A DNA stretch of 5,163 nt. Origin: Halorhodospira sp. Lineage in GTDB: Bacteria > Pseudomonadota > Gammaproteobacteria > Nitrococcales > Halorhodospiraceae. The stretch is from positions 1 to 5,163 of the forward strand of contig SKYL01000326.1 of NCBI GenBank assembly GCA_007127935.1. The letters are read 5' to 3'. The notes beneath the pieces were generated by a model that was not told the DNA's origin, did no database searches, and was given only the letters and a program-made list of their open reading frames with translations. The position numbers were made by a program, and so were the translations under genes. How positions within the stretch are numbered: the first letter of the stretch is position 1; each line of letters begins with the position of its first letter. Positions 1 to 5,163 of this stretch are shown here, piece by piece.

Positions 1-43
1 CAACCCATGGAGATTGCTTCGTCGCTCCGCTCCTCGCAATGAC
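1..43. repeat. REP-like interspersed palindromic element (partial at window edge)
   Basis: On the minus strand this reads TCATTGCGAGGAGCGGAGCG followed by ACGAAGCAATCTCCATGGG. It carries an inverted pair, ATTGC at 13-17 and GCAAT at 36-40, around a purine/pyrimidine-biased centre, so it can form an imperfect hairpin in RNA or single-stranded DNA. From memory, this 'CATTGCGAGGAGCG-AGCGACGAAGCAAT' sequence recurs as a non-coding intergenic repeat in many bacterial genomes. Only one copy is visible here, so its repetitive nature is recalled knowledge, not something the window shows. It lies 36 bases beyond the stop codon of the upstream-transcribed gene, a usual place for such elements, where they can stabilise mRNA 3' ends or mark the end of a transcript. 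It may extend beyond position 1. Confidence 0.65.
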
Positions 44-66
44 GGGGGTGGGGCGTATGACGGGGG
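39..66. repeat. 10-bp direct repeat ATGACGGGGG in a G-rich tract
   Basis: The sequence ATGACGGGGG occurs at 39-48 and again at 57-66, 18 bases apart. The first copy overlaps the outer edge of the interspersed element. The second runs into the GC-rich stem-loop next to the stop codon. The pair could be a duplicated repeat end or chance in a G-rich stretch. No function is assigned. Confidence 0.4.
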
Positions 67-77
67 CCCCTGGGCCC
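64..77 (-). terminator. Weak GC-rich stem-loop after the oxidoreductase stop codon
   Basis: On the minus strand the bases just after the TAG stop read GGGCC-CAGG-GGCCC, a 5-bp all-GC stem with a 4-base loop beginning one base past the stop codon. No run of T follows it (the next bases are CCGTCATACG), so it is not a standard intrinsic terminator. It may only slow the polymerase or protect the 3' end, possibly together with the interspersed element further on. A Rho-dependent end is equally possible. Confidence 0.25.
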
Positions 78-78
78 T

Positions 79-3000
79 CTAGCCTTGGCGCAGCAGTTTC
101 TCCACCCAGAGGGCCGCCAGGTGGTCGGTGAGGCGGTTCTGCATCTGGCGTGCGGCCAGGTTGTCGAGATCGATCCAGTCCAACGGTTGGTCCTGCTCGG
201 CGCAGGAGAAGACGGCGCGGGTGCGCTGGCCGGTGTCGGGGTCGATCTGCCACTGTAGGCACTGGGCGCAGACGCCCTTGAGCATGCACTGCATCGGGCT
301 GCCGACGGTGCCGATGGCCTTGAGGTGGGGCCGGAACCGGTCCCGCAGCCCTCCGGCCAGGGCGTCCTGAAAGCCGCGCAGCAGGCCGGTGCCGCCCACC
401 ACCATGAGCCGGTCCACCTCGGCCAGGGGGATGCCCCCTTCGGCGGGGGCAATCTCGCCGTCGCCGTAGCGGCGGACCAGATCGACCATATCGGTGGTGA
501 CTACGGCGGTGTCCTGGGGGCGGCGCGGGGTCACCGCCGGTTCGCGGGCGGTGGCCCAGACGATCTGGTCCGCTCCGGCCTCCAGTTCGTCTTGGTGGTC
601 GATGTCCCCTGCCCGCTGGAACGAGGCGATGTAAAGCACCCGGTTCCCGGCGGCCCGCAGCGCGGTGCCGATGTCGTGCATGACGGCGGCGCCCCAGCGG
701 CCCGCCACCACCATGACGGTCTGCCCGCTGGGGATTTCGGTGGGTTCGCCGGTGGGTCCCATGAGCACCACCCTCTCTCCCGGCTGGAGGCGTCCGGCGA
801 TGCGCGGGCCGGCGCCCCACTGGAGGACCATGAGCCGGATGCAGTCGCCCTCGATGCCGGTGCCGGAGACGGTCAGCAACGGGACTTGCAGCCGGGTTCC
901 TTCCACTACCGGGCTGGTGCTCTCCAAGGTTTGCAGGCGGAAGAACTGGCCGGGCCGAAAGCGTTGCGCCGCCATGGGGGCGCGGACCCAGATCTCCACC
1001 ATGGCGGGGCTGGTCTGTTCCACCGCCACGACCCGGGCGGTGAGGCGTTGCTCCATATCGCGCAGGAAGGCGAGGAGGTTGTCCCGGGGGTCGCCACCCG
1101 GTACCCACTCGTCCGTCGGTGGCGCCTGCTCGATCGCCTCCATCACCATGGGGTACGTGCGCTGGGCCGATGCCACGGCCTTGACCACACTCCCGGCGAA
1201 GGTAGGGTGGGTGTCGCCGATGAACGAGACGGTACGCCCCTCGCTTTGGTGGGAGGTGAACGGCGCCAGTTCGCGGGACTTGCAGTGCTCCGCCGGGTCC
1301 ACCGGTTGCAGCCGCTCCGGGTGGAAGGTGTAGGTGCGGTAGTGGTGGCCCGCCATCTCCAGGCTGCCCGGGTACTCGTGGGCGTAGATGGTGTTGGGTA
1401 CGGTGCCGGCGGCGACGAAGACGGAGCGGGCGGGCAGTTCGACTTCCTGGTTGGTGGGGTACCAACGGCCGTCGGTGTGGTCCATGCGCCGAAAGAGTAA
1501 CGATTGAACATGGCCATGTTCGTCGGTGGCGGCGTGGAGCGGGTCGAGCCCCTCGGCCAGGAAGACGCCCTCCTCGCCGGCCTTCCGCAGCTCTTCGTGG
1601 TTGCGGACGTAGGCGGGGGAGACGTTGAGGCCCTTGCGGTAGGCGATGGTCACCCCGCCCCAGGCGTGGAGCAGCCCGATGAAGTCGGGCGGCCGGCCGT
1701 CGGCGGCGGCTGCTGCACGCTCGGCGCGCACGGCGCGGCCGTGCTCCAGGAATTCATCGAGGATGGCCCGGTCCTCTTCGACGAGCCGGCCTCGCAGAGC
1801 TTCCGCCCCGCCGTCGGTCTCCGCCGCCAGCACCTCGAAGCGGTGCAGGATCTTCTCCACTTGGCCGATGTAGTGGGCTTGGACCTCGGTAGCGGTGTCC
1901 ACGGCGGTCAGGCCGCCGCCGATGACCACCGCCGGCATGCGGACCTGGAGATTGGCGACGCTGTCGGGCTTCCCGGCGCCGGTGAGCTGGAGTGCCATCA
2001 GGAAGTCGTTGGCCTGGCGCATCCCCCGCGCCAAGCTGTTGCCGATGTGGAGAACCCGGGGGTAGCCGGCGCCGGTGGCAATGCAGACGTGGTCGAAGCC
2101 GAGCGCCCAGGCGTCCTCCAAGGTCACGGTGCCGCCAAAGCGGACTCCGCCGTGGAGCCGGTAGCGCTCCCGCCGGGCCAGGGTCAGGTAGATCAGCTTG
2201 AGGAAGTTCTTGTCCCAGCGGTTGGTGATGCCGTACTCGGCCACGCCGCCGAAGCCGTAGTTGGTTCGCTTTTCGAGCGGTTCCCAGATCTGCTTCCAGT
2301 CGCGGATCGGCCCGTCGATCCACTCCTGGGGCAGGGGTTCAATCTTGAGGCCGTCCACCGCGGTGACGGCGCACCCCTCCATGGTCAAGTGGTGGGCCAT
2401 GGAGAAGCCGGCCGGCCCCTGTCCGGCGATCAGCACCCGCCGTCCGTTGGCCGGTTTCGGCAGGTATTGGCGGCGGCGCAGCGGGTTCCAGCGCGCCAGC
2501 AGGTGGTAGATCTCCACGCCGTAGGGCAGGGCGAGGACATCGGTGAGGCAACGGGTTTCGACCTCCGGGATGTTGACCGGGTCCTGCTTCTGGTAGATGC
2601 ACGACTTCATGCAGTCGTTGCAGATACGGTGCCCGGTGGCCGGCACCATCGGGTTGTCCACCATGGCCACCGCCAGGGCGGCCAGTGGGCGGCCGTCCCG
2701 GTAGAGGCGGTTCATCTCGGAGATCTTCTCCCCCAGCGGACAGCCGGTGAGGGTGACGCCCAGCGGGTCGACCTTGAATCCCAACTCCGGGTGGCCCTTG
2801 CGCTCGGGGAAGCCGCGGGAACAGAAGTCGCCTTCGTGGTCGTGACAGTAGACGCAGTAGTGGGTCTCGCCGACGACGCGGCGGCGCGGGGCGCGTTGGT
2901 CGGTGAGGGCGAAGCCGTCCCGGGGGCGCCACTGGGTGCGGGGCGTCTGCATGCGGACCGGTTGCGCTCCGGCGCTGTCCTCCGGCCCCAGTTCCACCAG

Positions 3001-3600
3001 CCGCCCGTGGTCGATGCGGCTGGGCAGGTGGAAGGCGGTCCAACCCGCCGTTGCCTCGCGGCCGTTCGGGTCGGTGAGCGCCAGGGCGCACCAGCGAATC
3101 AAGCGGTGAAATGGCTCCTCGCCGCTCTCGCCGGCGTCGAGGAGGCGCAGCCCGAGGCGGGCGACGGCCAGCTCCCGGTCATCGGCGTCGATGCCGCGGG
3201 CGTCCAGTTCGCGGTCGAGCCACCCATCGAGGGCGGCGAACGGCTCGTTCCCGGTGTCGCGCAGGCGCCGGGCCCGGCGCTGGACGATCTCCGCCTTGAA
3301 GGCCATGACTTCGCCGTCCCGCAGGATAGCGGTGGCGGTCCCGCCCAGCGCCTCTTCCACATCGAACGCCCCAGCGATGAATCGCTCCAGTGCCGGAGCG
3401 AGGTCGAGCAGCAGTTCACTCAATTCAGTGGCCGGAAGGGGTTTGGCGGCCTGCCGGTAGCTCAACAACCGTTCGTGAAGGACCGGGGCGGCCTCTTCCA
3501 GATGGTCGAGAAAGAGGCGGTCCAGGGCCTCCAGCCCGCCCCGCTGCCGAATCTCGCTGTAGCTCAGACCGGGAAGGCGGATCGGATCACCGGCGCTCAC
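79..3600 (-). CDS. Fused NfnB/GltD-like and NfnA/PyrK-like iron-sulfur flavoprotein oxidoreductase
   Basis: This is a 1173-residue, probably cytoplasmic enzyme; no signal peptide or membrane segment is seen. It starts with GTG at 3600 behind GGGAGG, and the stop is TAG. Residues 1-240 are helical and unassigned. Residues 249-351 carry cysteines for [4Fe-4S] clusters: C249, C252, C260, C287 (in CPLGEKISEMN), and C327, C330, C334 in the second motif, followed by PVNIPEVE. Residues 388-398 (VLIAGQGPAG) are the FAD Rossmann motif, and 558-568 (VVIGGGLTAVD) the NAD(P) motif. Residues 795-815 (GDTHPTFAGSVVKA) resemble the FAD-closing segment of GltD. Residues ~850-1173 form a PyrK/NfnA-like flavin reductase (RPGQFF at 882, VPLLTVS at 906, GPTGEP at 949), ending with a [2Fe-2S] motif C1105, C1111, C1114, C1133. 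Known Nfn and SudAB enzymes split these halves between two subunits. I infer electron transfer between NAD(P)H and a second carrier; the substrate is unknown. It is not a true GltD, since no glutamate synthase large subunit is adjacent. Long proteobacterial proteins of this architecture are, as I recall, annotated only as FAD-dependent oxidoreductases. Confidence 0.92.
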   Translation of the reverse strand: MSAGDPIRLPGLSYSEIRQRGGLEALDRLFLDHLEEAAPVLHERLLSYRQAAKPLPATELSELLLDLAPALERFIAGAFDVEEALGGTATAILRDGEVMAFKAEIVQRRARRLRDTGNEPFAALDGWLDRELDARGIDADDRELAVARLGLRLLDAGESGEEPFHRLIRWCALALTDPNGREATAGWTAFHLPSRIDHGRLVELGPEDSAGAQPVRMQTPRTQWRPRDGFALTDQRAPRRRVVGETHYCVYCHDHEGDFCSRGFPERKGHPELGFKVDPLGVTLTGCPLGEKISEMNRLYRDGRPLAALAVAMVDNPMVPATGHRICNDCMKSCIYQKQDPVNIPEVETRCLTDVLALPYGVEIYHLLARWNPLRRRQYLPKPANGRRVLIAGQGPAGFSMAHHLTMEGCAVTAVDGLKIEPLPQEWIDGPIRDWKQIWEPLEKRTNYGFGGVAEYGITNRWDKNFLKLIYLTLARRERYRLHGGVRFGGTVTLEDAWALGFDHVCIATGAGYPRVLHIGNSLARGMRQANDFLMALQLTGAGKPDSVANLQVRMPAVVIGGGLTAVDTATEVQAHYIGQVEKILHRFEVLAAETDGGAEALRGRLVEEDRAILDEFLEHGRAVRAERAAAAADGRPPDFIGLLHAWGGVTIAYRKGLNVSPAYVRNHEELRKAGEEGVFLAEGLDPLHAATDEHGHVQSLLFRRMDHTDGRWYPTNQEVELPARSVFVAAGTVPNTIYAHEYPGSLEMAGHHYRTYTFHPERLQPVDPAEHCKSRELAPFTSHQSEGRTVSFIGDTHPTFAGSVVKAVASAQRTYPMVMEAIEQAPPTDEWVPGGDPRDNLLAFLRDMEQRLTARVVAVEQTSPAMVEIWVRAPMAAQRFRPGQFFRLQTLESTSPVVEGTRLQVPLLTVSGTGIEGDCIRLMVLQWGAGPRIAGRLQPGERVVLMGPTGEPTEIPSGQTVMVVAGRWGAAVMHDIGTALRAAGNRVLYIASFQRAGDIDHQDELEAGADQIVWATAREPAVTPRRPQDTAVVTTDMVDLVRRYGDGEIAPAEGGIPLAEVDRLMVVGGTGLLRGFQDALAGGLRDRFRPHLKAIGTVGSPMQCMLKGVCAQCLQWQIDPDTGQRTRAVFSCAEQDQPLDWIDLDNLAARQMQNRLTDHLAALWVEKLLRQG

Positions 3601-5075
3601 GACGCCTCCCACCGGACGGTGTACTCCAGGGTGACGGTGCGACCGGGGTTCAGGTCGATCCGCCACGCCGCAGCGCCGGCGTCCACGGGCTCGTGTTCGT
3701 GGGAGGACTCGATGATCTTCCACGAGCCGGGAATCCGTTCCACGACCTCGATGGGGGCGGTGCGGTCCCCGGCGTTGCGCAAATCGATGGCCCAGGTCGC
3801 CTCCACCGTATCCTCGCCGCCTCCCTCCGGACGGCCCCGTTCCAGCAAGGTACGGACGGCGGTCAGGTGAAAGGCCGGGCCGGTGTCCAGCGCGACCTCG
3901 CCACCGGCGGGGGTGGCCGGAACCGGCGCCGTGCCCACCAGCGCCACGTCCCGTTGAGCCGGGCCGCCCCGGTGGACGTAGACCTCTCCGGCCGGTAGCG
4001 GCTGGGCGGTGGTCCACTCCAGGCGGCGGGTGACGGCTTGGCTACGGGGGCCGTCGGGCCGCTCCCCGGCGTGACCCACGGTGCGGAAGCGGTGGGTTAC
4101 TTCCAGATCGTCCGCCTCGAAGAGACGGATGCGGTGGCTGCGCCCCGCCCACAGGTCGACCCGTTCCCGGGGTCGGTAGGTGGGGTGGCCCAGCAGGTCA
4201 CCGGTTTCCGCTTCGGGGGCGGCGGCCGTCTCCGCCTCGGCCCGCAGCAGCCGTGGGCCTTCCCCGAGGGAAGCGGCGACGAAGGTGATCTCGGCGCCGG
4301 GTAGATCGATCCCGGTCCGGTTGTTCACCTCGCCGTAGGCGATCAGATTGCCGAGCCCGAGCCGGTCGATATGGAGTTGGTAACCCGCCCGCCACTGGAG
4401 GCCGCCGCTGCGATAACCGAGGCGCACCGGCTCCACGCCGCCCCGCCGGGCGGTGAGCCGCAGCTCGATGGCCGGGGCGCCCGTCAGATGCGGCGGGACG
4501 TTGTCGAAAAGGATGCGCGTCTCCGCCGTCCGCGCCACGGCCTCCACCCCGTCGTCCAGGGCGAGGATCAGGTGGCGGTGGTCGTAGGCCAGCAGCCGCG
4601 CCTCCCGGGGGCGGGTCGTCCCGGGGGGGAAGATGCGCACCGTACGGCCGAGATGGGCGGCCAGCAGCGCGTCTTCGTTGAGATCCCCGGTGGTGAAATG
4701 GGTGGCCGTCAGCGTCACGTCGTGGTCCGACGAGACGGCGATGGAGGCGGGGTCCACCGTCTTGGGGAGGCCGTTGACCACCAAGGCGTTGGCGCCGTCG
4801 GCCAAGCCGATCTCCCGTTCTTCCACGATCAGCGCCGGACCCCGCTGATAGACTGTGACGGAGAGGGCGCGGCGATCGCCCGGTCCGCTGTAGACCTCTT
4901 CGGTGTCCAGCGGCAGTTCCCGCTCGGCGACCGGGAAGGGCTCAAGGACGGCCGGTGCCGGTTCGGCTTCCAGCGGCGCGGTCTCCACCGGCGTTTCGGC
5001 GAGGGCGGGGGCCGCGCAGAGTAGGGTGGTGAGGGTGACGAGGGTGTTGGATATGGAACGGGTCTGCCGCTGCAC
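3597..5075 (-). CDS. Exported DUF4139 domain-containing protein
   Basis: A ~492-residue protein of unknown function. The N-terminus (basic MQRQTR, hydrophobic core TLVTLTTLLCAAP, then ALA before E) is a typical Sec signal peptide with cleavage near residue 26, so the mature protein should be periplasmic or outside the cell. An acidic/proline linker (about 27-60) follows. A beta-rich N-terminal part (about 68-195) includes VTVYQRGPALI and VVNGLPKTVDPASI. A DUF4139-type domain runs from about 215 to the end, with landmarks LGYRSGGLQWRAGYQLHID, GEVNNRTGIDLPGAEITF and the C-terminal strands RIPGSWKIIESSH and GRTVTLEYTVRW. The coiled coil seen in many larger DUF4139/DUF4140 proteins is absent. Cys20 is not in a good lipobox (Leu precedes it). 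The start is GTG at 5075 with GGAG eight bases upstream; the adjacent in-frame TTG at 5078 (five-base spacing, 493 residues) is the alternative, and a stop at 5091-5093 excludes anything longer. Its TGA overlaps the next gene's GTG. The family name is confident, the role is not. Confidence 0.88.
   Translation of the reverse strand: MQRQTRSISNTLVTLTTLLCAAPALAETPVETAPLEAEPAPAVLEPFPVAERELPLDTEEVYSGPGDRRALSVTVYQRGPALIVEEREIGLADGANALVVNGLPKTVDPASIAVSSDHDVTLTATHFTTGDLNEDALLAAHLGRTVRIFPPGTTRPREARLLAYDHRHLILALDDGVEAVARTAETRILFDNVPPHLTGAPAIELRLTARRGGVEPVRLGYRSGGLQWRAGYQLHIDRLGLGNLIAYGEVNNRTGIDLPGAEITFVAASLGEGPRLLRAEAETAAAPEAETGDLLGHPTYRPRERVDLWAGRSHRIRLFEADDLEVTHRFRTVGHAGERPDGPRSQAVTRRLEWTTAQPLPAGEVYVHRGGPAQRDVALVGTAPVPATPAGGEVALDTGPAFHLTAVRTLLERGRPEGGGEDTVEATWAIDLRNAGDRTAPIEVVERIPGSWKIIESSHEHEPVDAGAAAWRIDLNPGRTVTLEYTVRWEAS
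3605..3610 (-). promoter_or_regulatory. Ribosome binding site GGGAGG deciding the GTG start
   Basis: GGGAGG lies inside the last codons of the DUF4139 gene, four bases before the GTG at 3600. This settles the start. The reading frame stays open for another 139 codons upstream, but that stretch is Arg/Gly/Pro-rich out-of-frame translation of the DUF4139 gene, while the protein-like sequence begins at MSAGDPIRLP. The four-base spacing is a little short. The GTGA overlap with the upstream stop suggests that reinitiation by the same ribosomes also helps. Confidence 0.7.
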
Positions 5076-5083
5076 CAATATTG

Positions 5084-5087
5084 CTCC
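5084..5087 (-). promoter_or_regulatory. Ribosome binding site GGAG for the DUF4139 gene
   Basis: The minus strand reads GCGGAG-CAATATTG-GTG. GGAG is eight bases before GTG (5075), a near-ideal spacing, and five before TTG (5078). This favours GTG as the start, since GTG is also the commoner alternative start codon. The ATG at 5094-5092 is upstream of this site and in another frame. Confidence 0.55.
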
Positions 5088-5120
5088 GCTTCATGGGGTC
5101 TGTCTTCGACGTTCCAGACT

Positions 5121-5158
5121 ACCATGCCGGATGGCGCATAGGGTGGTCGAGGCATGTT
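5121..5158. repeat. Inverted repeat across the candidate promoter
   Basis: ACCATGCC at 5121-5128 is matched by GGCATGTT at 5151-5158, an inverted pair of eight bases with one mismatch (perfect core CATGCC/GGCATG) separated by 22 bases. It spans the candidate -10 region upstream of the DUF4139 gene, so it could be a regulator-binding site or a leader hairpin. A six-base core can easily arise by chance. Confidence 0.25.
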
Positions 5159-5162
5159 GCAA
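5135..5162 (-). promoter_or_regulatory. Weak sigma70-like promoter candidate
   Basis: On the minus strand TTGCAA (5162-5157) is followed after 16 bases by TATGCG (5140-5135). These match the -35 and -10 consensus at four and three of six positions. It would give a leader of roughly 50-60 bases before the GTG start. The match is poor, and the real promoter may lie beyond the window edge or upstream genes may share the transcript. Confidence 0.2.
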
Positions 5163-5163
5163 G

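Noticed and set aside
325..1500. A 391-codon plus-strand open frame
   Set aside because: It too is antisense to the C-terminal flavin-reductase module, with low-complexity Gly/His/Arg-rich translation and no motif or convincing ribosome binding site.
79..3600. Naming the large gene gltD (glutamate synthase small subunit)
   Set aside because: It is more than twice the usual GltD length, has a PyrK/NfnA-like module and an extra N-terminal region, and no gltB-like gene is present beside it.
1504..3870. A long open frame (788 codons) on the plus strand, opposite the oxidoreductase gene
   Set aside because: It lies antisense to strongly supported motif-bearing protein sequence, and its translation is Gly/Val/Ala/Asp/Arg-rich without recognisable motifs. 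Long antisense frames are expected in GC-rich coding DNA with G/C third positions.
3601..4017. 139-codon upstream extension of the oxidoreductase frame to an ATG at 4017
   Set aside because: The extension is Arg/Gly/Pro-rich out-of-frame translation of the DUF4139 gene. The GTG at 3600 with GGGAGG and a GTGA overlap is a much better start.
5013..5018. Cys20 in the DUF4139 protein signal peptide as a lipoprotein attachment site
   Set aside because: The residue before the cysteine is Leu instead of Gly/Ala/Ser, and a better signal peptidase I site (ALA before E) follows six residues later.
4829..5155. A 108-codon minus-strand frame beginning upstream of the DUF4139 gene
   Set aside because: It overlaps the signal-peptide-encoding start of the DUF4139 gene in another frame, and its sequence is Pro/Ser/Arg-rich with no domain-like features.

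Overview
The window is GC-rich bacterial DNA, roughly two-thirds G+C by eye. It holds two genes, both on the minus strand, arranged as one compact transcription unit. Codon third positions are strongly G/C, and starts are non-ATG (GTG) behind Shine-Dalgarno sequences. The first ~43 bases look like the widespread interspersed element that reads CATTGCGAGGAGCG-AGCGACGAAGCAAT on the other strand. Together these suggest a high-GC proteobacterium, possibly a gammaproteobacterium of the Ectothiorhodospiraceae/Chromatiales type. That placement is inference; there is no rRNA or marker gene here to settle it.

Reading along the minus strand, from the high end of the coordinates: (1) 5076-5163 is a short leader with a weak promoter-like sequence, an inverted repeat and a clear ribosome binding site. 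(2) 3597-5075 encodes a ~492-residue exported protein with a cleavable signal peptide and a DUF4139-type domain of unknown function. (3) 79-3600 encodes a 1173-residue iron-sulfur flavoprotein. Its start codon overlaps the stop codon of the first gene in a GTGA junction, so translation is probably coupled. (4) 1-78 is intergenic: a weak GC-rich stem-loop just after the stop, a G-rich tract with a 10-bp direct repeat, and the interspersed element.

The large protein is the most informative part of the window. After an unassigned ~240-residue N-terminal region it has a GltD/NfnB-like half: cysteine motifs for [4Fe-4S] clusters, a GxGxxG FAD fold and a GGGxTAxD NAD(P) fold. It then has a PyrK/NfnA-like half with a flavin-reductase fold ending in a four-cysteine [2Fe-2S] motif. 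It therefore resembles both subunits of the NADH-dependent ferredoxin:NADP+ oxidoreductase (Nfn) or SudAB sulfide dehydrogenase joined in one chain. Several motifs differ from the canonical forms, so electron bifurcation or a particular substrate cannot be claimed from sequence alone.

How the two genes cooperate is not evident. One product is predicted to be periplasmic or exported and the other cytoplasmic. The tight overlap says they are made together, not that they touch. I see no CRISPR array, tRNA, rRNA, transposase or phage gene. The window looks like ordinary chromosomal gene content with one unusual redox fusion rather than a mobile or defence island.
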